From an uncultured Anaeroplasmataceae bacterium (GTDB lineage Bacteria; Bacillota_I; Bacilli_A; Acholeplasmatales; Anaeroplasmataceae): a stretch of DNA of 64,000 nucleotides. The notes under the pieces are model-generated. The model saw nothing but the letters and a program-made list of their open reading frames with translations, did no database searches and was not told the DNA's origin. The position numbers and the translations under genes are program-made. The DNA is taken from the NCBI GenBank assembly GCA_944325695.1, contig CALVBA010000001.1, positions 51,496 to 115,495 on the forward strand, in the 5' to 3' direction. This document shows, piece by piece, positions 43,401 through 53,451 of this stretch (positions within the stretch are counted from its first letter, which is position 1; the number at the start of each line of letters is the position of its first letter).

Positions 43401-45089
43401 ATGGCTTATAAAGTTTTATATCGTGCATATCGACCGTTAAAATTCAGTGAGGTTGCCGGACAAAAACCAATTATTAAAACATTACAAAATGCTCTAGATT
43501 GTGAAAAAATTGCGCATGCATATCTTTTTTCCGGTCCACGTGGAACTGGAAAAACAAGTATTGCTAAAATTTTTGCTAAGGCTTTAAACTGTGAAAAAGG
43601 ACCATCTAAAGAACCATGTATGGAATGTCAAATATGTCAAGGAATTACTAATGGAACTATAAGTGATGTAATTGAAATTGATGCTGCATCAAATAATGGT
43701 GTTGATGATATTAGAGAAATTCGTGATAAAGTTAAATATTTACCTAATAGTTGCCGTTATAAAGTCTATATTATTGATGAAGTTCATATGCTTAGTACAG
43801 GAGCTTTTAATGCTTTATTAAAAACACTTGAAGAACCTCCGATGCATGTTATTTTTATACTTGCTACAACTGAACCACATAAGATTCCAGCTACGATTAT
43901 GTCACGTGTCCAAAGGTTTGATTTTAAGGGAGTATCTAATGATGACATGAAAGAACGATTGTTAGATATTATTAAAGAAGAAAAGATTAAGATTAGTGAT
44001 GAGGCATTAAATTTGATTATTGAGAATGCTAATGGTGGAATGCGTGATGCTATTTCGCTTTTAGATCAATCAGTGAGTTTTTCAAATGGCATTGTTGAAT
44101 CAAATGACATTCACATGTTGTGTGGTAGCGTTAGCGAAGAAGAAATGGTTCGTTTGTTTTCATATTTAATTCGTTATGATAAAGCTAATGCTTTAGAAGT
44201 TTTAGAAAAACTTTTAAGTGAAGGAAAAGATATCTCCAAAATCATTGGTAGTTTAGTTTCTTTTTTACGTGATTGCATTTTAATTAAAAATGATCTAAAA
44301 AAGATTAATAAACAACTTTATCAAACTACTGAATTTAATGAAATGATAAAGTCATTGTCTTTAGCGAAAATATATTCATATTTGGAACGTTTAAATGATT
44401 GTTTAAATCAGATTAAATATACTAATCAAAAAAAGATTTATTTAGAATTAGCACTATTTAAAATGCTAGATGAAAAAATGAACAAAGATATTGATTATCG
44501 CGATCAAATTAACCGTTTGGAAGACCGAATTAGCTATTTAGAAGACAAAATTACGGATTTAAAAACTGCTAAAATTATTTCGCCGGTAGTTGATGACGAA
44601 AAAAAAATTGTGTATAATAAAGAAGACGAGACAAAAACAAAATTATTTATTGAAAAAATTTTAGCTAATATTTCTAAACCTAAACGTATTGAAGCTTTAT
44701 CATGCCAGAAAAATTTTTCAGAGTATCCCCAAAATACTTATGTTATTCAAGATTTGATTAAAGCAACTTTTGGACCTTGTTCGGATGAGTATTTAGTGTT
44801 AGTGTTTAATGATGTTGTTACTTGTGATAAGTTTATGCGTAATTCTTTTAAAAAAGCGACATTAGATATATTTACATATTTTGGTTGTCACTTTAAAGAC
44901 TATATCGCAATTCCTAAGGTGGCATACGGAAAGTTAGTTCAAGAAATGCGTGAAAAAGGAGCAAATATTAGTCTAGACAGTATTCATTTTGGGATTAAAC
45001 ACGACGATGAAGTTGTTGTAACAGATCCATTAGATGAATATATTAATTATGTCTTTTCTGATTATAAAGATAAAATAAAGGAGAAATAG
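43401..45089 (+). CDS. dnaX: DNA polymerase III subunit gamma/tau
   Basis: A 562-residue clamp-loader ATPase that loads the sliding clamp during replication. It shows Walker A GPRGTGKTS (about residue 45), a zinc module of four cysteines within CEKGPSKEPCMECQIC, Walker B IIDEVHML and the sensor motif TTEPHKIP, then a coiled coil and the C-terminal tau region. No frameshift site is needed to explain the length. The ebfC gene follows four bases later, and recR and bofA follow as in Bacillus. Confidence 0.95.
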   Translation: MAYKVLYRAYRPLKFSEVAGQKPIIKTLQNALDCEKIAHAYLFSGPRGTGKTSIAKIFAKALNCEKGPSKEPCMECQICQGITNGTISDVIEIDAASNNGVDDIREIRDKVKYLPNSCRYKVYIIDEVHMLSTGAFNALLKTLEEPPMHVIFILATTEPHKIPATIMSRVQRFDFKGVSNDDMKERLLDIIKEEKIKISDEALNLIIENANGGMRDAISLLDQSVSFSNGIVESNDIHMLCGSVSEEEMVRLFSYLIRYDKANALEVLEKLLSEGKDISKIIGSLVSFLRDCILIKNDLKKINKQLYQTTEFNEMIKSLSLAKIYSYLERLNDCLNQIKYTNQKKIYLELALFKMLDEKMNKDIDYRDQINRLEDRISYLEDKITDLKTAKIISPVVDDEKKIVYNKEDETKTKLFIEKILANISKPKRIEALSCQKNFSEYPQNTYVIQDLIKATFGPCSDEYLVLVFNDVVTCDKFMRNSFKKATLDIFTYFGCHFKDYIAIPKVAYGKLVQEMREKGANISLDSIHFGIKHDDEVVVTDPLDEYINYVFSDYKDKIKEK

Positions 45090-45093
45090 AAAA

Positions 45094-45402
45094 ATGAACC
45101 CAGCTATGTTAAATAAACTGAAAAAAATGCAAAAAGAAATGATGGATGCACAACAAAAACTAGAAGAAGCTATCTTTACAGGTTCTGCTGGTGGTGGAAT
45201 GGTTGTATGCGAAGTTAGAGGATCAAAAGAAGTTGTATCAGTTAAAATTGCTGAAGATGCAATCGAATCAAAAGAGGATTTAGAAATGCTTCAAGACACA
45301 ATTGTTGCAGCATTAAATGATGCGATGAAAAAAATTGATACTGAAACAAACGATACAATGCGTCAATTTACAGGTGGATTTGGCGGATTTGGTGGTTTTT
45401 AA
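45094..45402 (+). CDS. ebfC: YbaB/EbfC family nucleoid-associated protein
   Basis: A 102-residue DNA-binding dimer. NPAMLNKLKKMQKEMMDAQQKLEEA forms the N-terminal helix and GGMVVCEVRGSKEVVSVKI the sheet, with the C-terminal Gly-Phe repeat GGFGGFGGF typical of the family. EbfC/YbaB bind DNA without strong sequence preference. It is between dnaX and recR, the conserved order. Confidence 0.95.
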   Translation: MNPAMLNKLKKMQKEMMDAQQKLEEAIFTGSAGGGMVVCEVRGSKEVVSVKIAEDAIESKEDLEMLQDTIVAALNDAMKKIDTETNDTMRQFTGGFGGFGGF

Positions 45403-45408
45403 TCAGTC

Positions 45409-46005
45409 ATGAAATATCCACAAGTGATTGTTGATTTGATTGAGGACTTCAAGAAACTACCATCGATTGGTACTAAAACAGCAGAGCGTTTAGTAATGTT
45501 TTTATATAGTCAATCTAGTGTTGAAGATTTAAATTTAATGGCCGATAATCTAGTGAAATTGAAACAATCTGTACATAAATGTCCGGTTTGTGGTAATTTG
45601 ACCGAAGGAGAATTATGTGATATCTGTCAAGATGATTCACGTGACAAACAAGTAATTATGGTCGTTGAAACAATTAAAGATTTATTTGTTATTGAACGTT
45701 TAGGTGAATTTCGAGGAGTTTATCATGTTTTAGGCGGAGCGATTAGTTTCTCAAATGGTATTGGTGTCGATGACCTAGCGATATCTGATCTGCTTAAACG
45801 AATTAAAGATAATAATATAAAAGAAGTTATTTTGGCTACTAATGCTAATGTCGATGGCGAAACAACAGCGCGTTATATTAAAGCTTTAATCGATGATTCT
45901 TGTTTAGTAACAAGAATTGCTCATGGTTTACCAGTCGGATCAGATATGCAATATGCCGATGAGATGACATTACTTAAGGCTTTAGAAGGAAGAAGAGATT
46001 ACTAG
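45409..46005 (+). CDS. recR: Recombination mediator protein RecR
   Basis: A 198-residue repair protein that with RecO and RecF loads RecA. It has an N-terminal helix-hairpin-helix (LPSIGTKTAERL), a four-cysteine zinc module CPVCGNLTEGELCDIC, then a Toprim domain with VVETIKDLFVIE and NANVDGETTARYI. The Shine-Dalgarno is weak, so it may be coupled to ebfC. A terminator overlaps its stop. Confidence 0.95.
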   Translation: MKYPQVIVDLIEDFKKLPSIGTKTAERLVMFLYSQSSVEDLNLMADNLVKLKQSVHKCPVCGNLTEGELCDICQDDSRDKQVIMVVETIKDLFVIERLGEFRGVYHVLGGAISFSNGIGVDDLAISDLLKRIKDNNIKEVILATNANVDGETTARYIKALIDDSCLVTRIAHGLPVGSDMQYADEMTLLKALEGRRDY

Positions 46006-46030
46006 ATACTTTTTAGTATCTTTTTCTTTT
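46004..46030 (+). terminator. Terminator after recR
   Basis: Stem AGATACT/AGTATCT with a four-base loop and a TTTTTCTTTTT tract. It separates the recR unit from bofA. Confidence 0.8.
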
Positions 46031-46043
46031 TTTAACATATAAT
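46016..46043 (+). promoter_or_regulatory. Sigma-E-like promoter candidate of bofA
   Basis: GTATCTT (46016-46022), a 13-base spacer and CATATAAT (46036-46043). The layout resembles the cwlJ promoter, but the -10 can also be read as sigma-A TATAAT, so it is uncertain. Confidence 0.35.
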
Positions 46044-46059
46044 TATTTAGGTGATTAGG

Positions 46060-46233
46060 ATGTTAAAAAAAATTATACGAGATCTCTTAATTGGTATTAT
46101 TGGAATTATTATTATAAATTTATTAGGACAATATATTAATCTGCATATTCCATTAAACATCTTAACAATTTTATTGGTTGGTGTTTTTAGAGTTCCAGGT
46201 TTAATTTTAATTTTGCTTATTCTTATCTTATAA
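46060..46233 (+). CDS. bofA: BofA family sporulation checkpoint protein
   Basis: A 57-residue membrane protein of two helices. The second half, YINLHIPLNILTILLVGVFRVPGLILILLI, matches the BofA block that in Bacillus restrains processing of pro-sigma-K in the mother cell (there acting with SpoIVFA on SpoIVFB). ATG 46060 is four bases after GGTGAT; GTG 46051 is in frame but lies in the Shine-Dalgarno. The position after recR is the same as in Bacillus and supports the call. The protein is shorter than the 87-residue Bacillus BofA. Confidence 0.8.
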   Translation: MLKKIIRDLLIGIIGIIIINLLGQYINLHIPLNILTILLVGVFRVPGLILILLILIL

Positions 46234-46309
46234 ATTGCACATAAAGCAAAAAATGATATTGTAGAAAGTAAAAAAATATGATATAATTCGAAAATGATGG
46301 GGTGTTATC

Positions 46310-46678
46310 GTGAAAGTGATGTTTAAAGTTGACACGATAGATGATCACTATGAATTTAAAAGTATTGCCAAAAAACATGATAAGGCATATGAATTTATTG
46401 ATCGAATGGTTAATGATTCCAAAATACGTATTGAAATTATCCATGAAAATCATCTTCGAGTTATTAGAAGTGGTTCAGCGGTAATGGATATGGATTTAAT
46501 ATTAAATCAAAAAACAACCTCAACATATCATAATGATATGGGTTTATCGTTTGAAATAGCTAGTTTTACTAAAGAAATTATCATCAATGATGATGAAATA
46601 AGTTTTACTTATGATTATTATATTGAAAATGATTATCAGGATACACTTAAATTTACTTTAGTTTTAAATATTCTTTAA
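46310..46678 (+). CDS. DUF1934 family beta-barrel protein (YwiB-like)
   Basis: A 122-residue protein with alternating strands (MKVMFKVDTIDDHYEF, FIDRMVNDSKIRIEII, GLSFEIASFTKEIIIN) like the YwiB/DUF1934 calycin-like fold. Its function is unknown. The start is GTG after GGGGTG. It is followed directly by rpoE, 16 bases later, and in Bacillus ywiB also lies near argS and rpoE. Confidence 0.75.
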   Translation: MKVMFKVDTIDDHYEFKSIAKKHDKAYEFIDRMVNDSKIRIEIIHENHLRVIRSGSAVMDMDLILNQKTTSTYHNDMGLSFEIASFTKEIIINDDEISFTYDYYIENDYQDTLKFTLVLNIL

Positions 46679-46693
46679 TAGGAGGAATTTATT

Positions 46694-47176
46694 ATGGCAG
46701 AAAATAAACAATTATCATCTTTAGAAGTAGCTTATGAATTAATGAAACAAAAAAAGAATCCACAAACAATTAAAAAAATTATTGAAGAAGTTTTAGAAAT
46801 TAAAGGACTAGATGATCCTGAAGGCGATATTAAAGCTGATTTATACACAGATATTACATTAAGTTCTAAATTTGTTTTTTTAGGAAATGATACTTGGGAT
46901 TTAAAAGAACGTCATTCTTTAGAAGAATGGGATAAAGATGGAGCTGCATTTAATACTGATGAAGAAGATGAAGAAGATGAAGTAATCCATACAACTTCTG
47001 TTGATGACTATGAAATCGATGAAAGTGTTGATGAAGATCTTGATGAAGAACAAGATGAAGATATCGATGAAGAATACGATGAATTTGAAATCGATGAAGA
47101 TGATGACGATAATTATTTAGATGAAGATGAATATAATGATATCATGGATGATTATGAAAATATGTATGAAGACTAA
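46694..47176 (+). CDS. rpoE: DNA-directed RNA polymerase delta subunit
   Basis: A 160-residue delta subunit that affects promoter recycling and specificity in Firmicutes. The folded N-terminal HARE-HTH domain (about residues 1-80) contains SLEVAYELMKQKKNPQTIKKIIEEVL and LSSKFVFLGNDTWDLKER. The C-terminal half is an almost unbroken Asp/Glu tail. GGAGG precedes ATG. It is cotranscribed with the DUF1934 gene and ends at a terminator. Confidence 0.95.
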   Translation: MAENKQLSSLEVAYELMKQKKNPQTIKKIIEEVLEIKGLDDPEGDIKADLYTDITLSSKFVFLGNDTWDLKERHSLEEWDKDGAAFNTDEEDEEDEVIHTTSVDDYEIDESVDEDLDEEQDEDIDEEYDEFEIDEDDDDNYLDEDEYNDIMDDYENMYED

Positions 47177-47201
47177 GATAGTGTAAAAGCTATCTTTTTT
47201 T
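47175..47201 (+). terminator. Rho-independent terminator after rpoE
   Basis: Stem AGATAG/CTATCT with an eight-base loop, then a T run. It overlaps the stop codon. Confidence 0.8.
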
Positions 47202-47262
47202 CAATTAATATTGCCAAAAAGATGGTATAATAAATAATAGAAAGTGAAATGGAGGTAAATTT

Positions 47263-48510
47263 ATGGATCAAAAAGTATTTATCAATTCTCGAAAACGTCT
47301 TTTAGATGCTTTACCAAATGGTAGTTTAGTTGTTTTATTTGCTGGAATGGCGCCTCGTAAAAGTGGTGATGAAAATTATGATTTTACACCAAACCGTAAT
47401 TTTTATTATTTAACAGGTGATGATGAACCAGAAGATATTGTTGTTTTGAAAAAGGTAAATAATACTCATCAAGAAGTAATTTTTATCAAACCATATGATG
47501 CCATCCAAGCTAAATGGGTTGGAGAAACATACACTGCTGATTATATTAGAAAAGTATCAGGAATTAATAATGTAGTAAATTTAGAAGAATTTACTAAATA
47601 TATCCAATCATTTATCGGGTTTCAAGGAATAGAAAAGCTTTATTTAGATTTAGAACGCCAAGGATATAATGAAGCATCAACACCAGCACAAGATTTTGCT
47701 CATGATGTATTAAAACGCTATCCACATGTGAAAATTGAAAATGTATTTCAAACAATTGCGGCTTTACGTGAAGTCAAATGTGAAGAAGAAGTAGAATTGA
47801 TGAAAAAAGCGATTGATATTACAGAAAAAGGAATTATGGCACTTTTAGAAAATATTCGTCCTGAAGAAAATGAGCGTAATTTAGATGCATTATTTAGTTA
47901 CACTTTAAAAGTTAATAATAGTGAAGATGTGGCTTTTAAAACAATTGCTGCAAGTGGAATTAATTCATGTGTCTTACACTACAATAAAAATAATTGCGAA
48001 CTTGTTGATGGCGATTTAATTTTATTTGATTTAGGAGCGCAATATCAATATTATAAAGCAGATATTTCTAGAACTTTCCCAGTTAATGGAACTTTTACTC
48101 CTCGTCAGAAAGTAATTTATGATATTGTTTTACGCGGACAAAAGTTAGTAATTTCTTCGATTAAACCTGGAATTACAACACGTGATTTAAATCAAATTTT
48201 AGTTGATTTTTATGGTGTTGAATTGCAGAAAATTGGTTTAATTAAGGATAAGTCGGAAGTAAGAAAATATTATTTCCACGGTGTAAGCCATCATTTAGGA
48301 TTAGATACACATGATGTTACTAACTACGGATTATTAAAACCAGGAAATATTATTACAGTTGAACCGGGACTATATATTGAAGATGAGAAAATTGGAATTC
48401 GTATAGAAGATGATGTATTAGTAACGAAAGATGGATGTATTAATTTAAGTAGTCATATCATTAAAGAAATTGATGATATTGAAAACTTTATGAAAAATAA
48501 AAAAAGATAA
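47263..48510 (+). CDS. pepP: Xaa-Pro aminopeptidase (M24 family)
   Basis: A 415-residue metallopeptidase that removes the first residue of peptides with Pro in second place. The N-terminal aminopeptidase P domain begins INSRKRLLDALPNGSLVVLFAG, and the catalytic creatinase fold has LFDLGAQYQYYKADISRTFPVNG, YFHGVSHHLGLDTHD, EPGLYIED and IRIEDDVLVT, which carry the metal-binding Asp, His and Glu residues. AAATGGAGGT precedes ATG. It lies between rpoE and pyrG. Confidence 0.95.
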   Translation: MDQKVFINSRKRLLDALPNGSLVVLFAGMAPRKSGDENYDFTPNRNFYYLTGDDEPEDIVVLKKVNNTHQEVIFIKPYDAIQAKWVGETYTADYIRKVSGINNVVNLEEFTKYIQSFIGFQGIEKLYLDLERQGYNEASTPAQDFAHDVLKRYPHVKIENVFQTIAALREVKCEEEVELMKKAIDITEKGIMALLENIRPEENERNLDALFSYTLKVNNSEDVAFKTIAASGINSCVLHYNKNNCELVDGDLILFDLGAQYQYYKADISRTFPVNGTFTPRQKVIYDIVLRGQKLVISSIKPGITTRDLNQILVDFYGVELQKIGLIKDKSEVRKYYFHGVSHHLGLDTHDVTNYGLLKPGNIITVEPGLYIEDEKIGIRIEDDVLVTKDGCINLSSHIIKEIDDIENFMKNKKR

Positions 48511-48518
48511 ACTGGTAA

Positions 48519-48547
48519 TTGCTTTTAAAATTGTGTTTTGTTATAAT
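48519..48547 (+). promoter_or_regulatory. Promoter of pyrG
   Basis: TTGCTT (48519-48524), a 17-base spacer and TATAAT (48542-48547), with transcription predicted to begin at GGGC (48554-48557). Confidence 0.8.
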
Positions 48548-48553
48548 TAATAA

Positions 48554-50242
<1,689 letters not shown>

Positions 50243-50252
50243 AATATAAAAA

Positions 50253-50289
50253 TAAAGATATACTTCTTTTTAAAAAGTATATCTTTTTT
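50253..50289 (+). terminator. Rho-independent terminator after pyrG
   Basis: A twelve-base stem AAAGATATACTT/AAGTATATCTTT with TTTTTT. Confidence 0.85.
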
Positions 50290-50328
50290 GGTTTAATTAG
50301 CTTATAAAAGGCTTAAAAATTTATCTTA

Positions 50329-50357
50329 TTGACAAAATGATATTTATTTTCTAAAAT
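50329..50357 (+). promoter_or_regulatory. Promoter with minimal leader of the DUF2812 gene
   Basis: A perfect TTGACA (50329-50334), a 17-base spacer and TAAAAT (50352-50357). GGTGAT (50364-50369) starts seven bases after the -10, so transcription is predicted to start at the Shine-Dalgarno, about ten bases before ATG 50374. Confidence 0.8.
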
Positions 50358-50373
50358 AAGATTGGTGATGAAG

Positions 50374-50892
50374 ATGAGATATGTTAAAAAATTCTTTCTT
50401 GATTTCGATGAAGAAGAAAAATTTATTCAGGAAATGTCTAATAAAGGCCTACAATTGATTAGTATTAAGGGATTTAAATATGAGTTTGAAGAAGATAATC
50501 AAGAATACAATTATTTTATTGAAGTCTTAAAGTATAAAGATGTTTATAGTGATGAATTTGAAAAATACTTGTGCAGTAAGGAAGAAGAACATATTCAATT
50601 TGTTTTTGCGACTAATAAAGCATGTTATTTTCGTCGTTTAAAAATTTATGGTGATATCTTCAAAGACGAAGATGAAACGTTATTTAAAAAGGAAATTTAT
50701 CAAAAAAACCTATATGCTTTTATGGGAGTTATTTTTGTTAATTTACTAGTATTAATTTATAGTGGTTTTTCATATTTTAATACATACAAAATTATTTATG
50801 CAATTATTTTTATATTAAACTTTATTTGTGCTTTTATCTTCTTACATTTAAGTATTAAAACGATAAAAAGTATTTTAAATTTAATAGAATAA
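50374..50892 (+). CDS. DUF2812 domain membrane protein
   Basis: A 172-residue protein with a cytoplasmic DUF2812 domain (RYVKKFFLDFDEEEKFIQEMSNKGLQL and KGFKYEFEEDNQEYNYFIEVL in outline, about residues 1-100) and two C-terminal membrane helices. Genes of this family usually follow a PadR-type repressor in other Firmicutes; there is none here. ATG at 50374 follows GGTGAT with four bases; ATG 50368, GTG 50365 and TTG 50362 are in frame but fall in or before the Shine-Dalgarno. Confidence 0.75.
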   Translation: MRYVKKFFLDFDEEEKFIQEMSNKGLQLISIKGFKYEFEEDNQEYNYFIEVLKYKDVYSDEFEKYLCSKEEEHIQFVFATNKACYFRRLKIYGDIFKDEDETLFKKEIYQKNLYAFMGVIFVNLLVLIYSGFSYFNTYKIIYAIIFILNFICAFIFLHLSIKTIKSILNLIE

Positions 50893-50918
50893 AAAAAGGG
50901 TCTTTTAAGCCCTTTTTT
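50892..50918. terminator. Bidirectional terminator between convergent genes
   Basis: AAAAAGGG/CCCTTTTT with a nine-base loop lies between the DUF2812 gene and the minus-strand gene ending at 50917, and works for both strands. Confidence 0.85.
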
Positions 50919-51516
50919 ATTGTTTTGATAAATCATTTTTTGCAACATAATCAAGTAGATCTAATTCTTCGTAATCTTCGCTTACTAAATCATATTCTAA
51001 AGCAATGGAATAAAAAATTTCGTTTAAACCACCAGAAAATTCAATTTTATTATCAGCATATATAGTACTAACTACTTCATCTAACATCACAAATAAGGTA
51101 TCATCAATATGCGATTTAGATTCAATTTTGTTTAGGATTTGTTCTTCTAACTCCAATAGTTTTGTTGTATCAACCATTTCATGAGTTTCTAAATCTTTTT
51201 CAAATTCTAAAGCGTATAAATATAAATTAATTTCTTTACCAAATTCTTCTAATTCATCAATGTTCTTATTAAAAGTATTTTTGTACAATAAACTAATAAA
51301 CATTATGTGTTCAAATAAGTAATTAAATCCAGCTTCGAAAAACTCTTCTTCAAATAATTCTAAGTCATTTTTATCAATTTTACGGTTATATAAAAAATCG
51401 ACTAACTTAAAGACGTGTTCAAAACGCCGAATTGCAAGCGAATGTTTTTCTTTTAATAAATGGATTAAATCATGGTTATCCATTAACCAGTTTGCATAAT
51501 CTGTATAAATATCCAT
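50917..51516 (-). CDS. Acidic helical protein of unknown function
   Basis: A 199-residue, strongly acidic and helical protein (ELFEEEFFEAGFNYLFEHI; DELEEFGKEINLYLYALEF; ILNKIESKSHIDDTLFVML). It has no membrane segment or recognised motif. AGGAG precedes ATG at 51516. It stands alone on the minus strand and shares a bidirectional terminator with the DUF2812 gene. It could be a regulatory or structural protein, but nothing identifies it. Confidence 0.6.
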   Translation of the reverse strand: MDIYTDYANWLMDNHDLIHLLKEKHSLAIRRFEHVFKLVDFLYNRKIDKNDLELFEEEFFEAGFNYLFEHIMFISLLYKNTFNKNIDELEEFGKEINLYLYALEFEKDLETHEMVDTTKLLELEEQILNKIESKSHIDDTLFVMLDEVVSTIYADNKIEFSGGLNEIFYSIALEYDLVSEDYEELDLLDYVAKNDLSKQ

Positions 51517-51682
51517 TTTAGTTCTCCTATATTTTCTTTTTTAAAATTATACCACATAAAAGATAAATAATCAAAATAAGTAGCTATTTTAAAATGATAA
51601 TTAACTTGTTTTGCTTTATTTTTAGCGACTTTTTGATATAATAAATATATAAATTTAAATTTTTAAAGAAAGGATTTTAGAT

Positions 51683-52930
51683 ATGTTTACTAAATTAGCT
51701 AGAAGAAAAGTTTTTAGAGATCCTTTATATGGTTATATTAATGTTGATTATGAAATTATAAGTGATTTAATCGATACAAAAGAAGTTCAACGTTTAAGAC
51801 GAATTAGACAATTAAGTGGAGTTTCAATGGTCTTTCATACAGCTGAACATTCGCGTTTTTCACATGCCTTAGGTACTTATGAGGTAGCTCGTAAAATTTT
51901 AGAAAATGTTTGCGATATAAGAAATTATATGCATGAATACGAACAATTAGTTTTTTTGATTTCTGCTTTATTACATGATATCGGACATGGTCCTTATTCA
52001 CATTCGTTTGAACACGTTTTTAACATTCATCATGAAAAGATGACGTGTTTATTGATCTTAGGAAATACAGAAGTTAATCGTGTTTTAAGTGTTAATGCGC
52101 AATTAATTTTAGACGTTGTTGATGTTATTTCTCATGGAGGGAAGTATCCTTTAATTGAATCTCTTATCTCAAGTCAATTAGACGTGGATCGCCTTGATTA
52201 TTTACAACGTGATTCTTTTTTTACTGGGACACCATATGGAAAAATTGATATGGATCGTTTAATGCGTTCAATGACAGTTCATGATAATGTTTTATGTTAT
52301 AAGGCAAGTGGGGTTCACACAATTGAAAATTATTTAATGAGTCGCTATCATATGTATTGGCAGGTTTATTATCATCCAGTTACACGTAGTTTTGAAAATA
52401 TTTTAGAAAGTATCTATCGTCGAATAAGTGATTTAATAAAAGAAGGAAAAAAATTAAATACGAATGTGGATATTTTAATTAACGTTTTAAACAACAACTA
52501 TGATATTAATAGTTATATTGAATTAGATGATGCTTATGTTAATGGAATGATTAAACAATGTGTTAATAGTAGTGATCCTATTTTAAGTCAAATGTGTACT
52601 GATTTTATGGATCGTAATTTATTTGAATATATCGATTTAGATTTGAATGAAGATGAAAAGTTAGTTGAAGGAATTATTAATAAATTCACAAGTGATGAAA
52701 TATTAAAAAGATATTATTATGCTGTGGATTCTGTTAGACAAGTGACATATTATCAAAATACCCAATCGACATTTGATGTGAAAAATATATTTATTTTGAC
52801 ACCATCAAATAAATTAGTAGCTTTAGATGAATTTTCAAAAGTTATGCACAGTTTAATAGAAAGCGGTAATAAAGAATCAAAGAAAATTTATTATAAATAT
52901 CCGCGAGGTTTAGAATGTTTAAACAAGTAA
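51683..52930 (+). CDS. HD domain phosphohydrolase (YwfO-like)
   Basis: A 415-residue enzyme of the HD superfamily, similar to the YwfO and dGTPase-related group. Metal ligands are in HTAEHSRFSHALGTYEVA (first His) and LLHDIGHGPYSHSFEHVF (HD), with SSQLDVDRLDYLQRDSFFTG carrying the Asp further on. Such proteins cleave dNTPs or nucleotides. AAAGGA precedes ATG. The last 16 bases overlap the rnmV start, so the two are translationally coupled. Confidence 0.9.
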   Translation: MFTKLARRKVFRDPLYGYINVDYEIISDLIDTKEVQRLRRIRQLSGVSMVFHTAEHSRFSHALGTYEVARKILENVCDIRNYMHEYEQLVFLISALLHDIGHGPYSHSFEHVFNIHHEKMTCLLILGNTEVNRVLSVNAQLILDVVDVISHGGKYPLIESLISSQLDVDRLDYLQRDSFFTGTPYGKIDMDRLMRSMTVHDNVLCYKASGVHTIENYLMSRYHMYWQVYYHPVTRSFENILESIYRRISDLIKEGKKLNTNVDILINVLNNNYDINSYIELDDAYVNGMIKQCVNSSDPILSQMCTDFMDRNLFEYIDLDLNEDEKLVEGIINKFTSDEILKRYYYAVDSVRQVTYYQNTQSTFDVKNIFILTPSNKLVALDEFSKVMHSLIESGNKESKKIYYKYPRGLECLNK

Positions 52931-53451
52931 TTGTTGTTGAAGGAAAAAATGATGAGGCTTTAATTAAGCAAATTTTTTCAGGAATTGAAGTTATTAAGAC
53001 AAATGGAAGTGCAATAAATGAACAAACAATTAAAGAGATTAGTTTGGCTAGCTTAACAAAAGAAGTTATTTTATTTTTAGATCCTGATGGACCTGGAGAG
53101 AAAATAAGAAGAACTATTATGGAAAAAGTTCCTAATTGTAGTCACGCATATATTAAAAAAAGTTCATGTATCTCTAAAAATCATCGCAAGGTTGGAGTTG
53201 AACATGCTGATGAAAAATTAATTAAAGAAGCGTTAAGTAATCGTTTAACAGTAAGTCCAATTAAAGGTTCATTAACAATTAATGACTTATACGAATTAGG
53301 TCTTTTAGGAATGCCTGATAGTGCAATAAAACGTAATATTGTGTGCGATAAACTTAGTATTGGACCGCTAACGGCGAAGACTTTTTTGAAGAAAATGAAT
53401 TTATTTTATATTACAAAAGAAGATATTATTAGGTACTTACAAGGAGAATAA
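52915..53451 (+). CDS. rnmV: Ribonuclease M5
   Basis: A 178-residue Toprim-domain ribonuclease that matures 5S rRNA. It begins VIVVEGKNDEALIKQIF, has FLDPDGPGEKIRR, the catalytic Asp-x-Asp block, and KSSCISKNHRKVGVEHAD. It overlaps the HD hydrolase gene by 16 bases and is directly followed by rsmA, the same order as in Bacillus. Its activity would depend on a ribosomal protein cofactor (L18 in Bacillus). Confidence 0.93.
   Translation: MFKQVIVVEGKNDEALIKQIFSGIEVIKTNGSAINEQTIKEISLASLTKEVILFLDPDGPGEKIRRTIMEKVPNCSHAYIKKSSCISKNHRKVGVEHADEKLIKEALSNRLTVSPIKGSLTINDLYELGLLGMPDSAIKRNIVCDKLSIGPLTAKTFLKKMNLFYITKEDIIRYLQGE

Noticed and set aside
46694..47176. Acidic repeat-rich tail of rpoE as a separate repeat region
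   Set aside because: The Asp/Glu tail is a standard part of the delta subunit.
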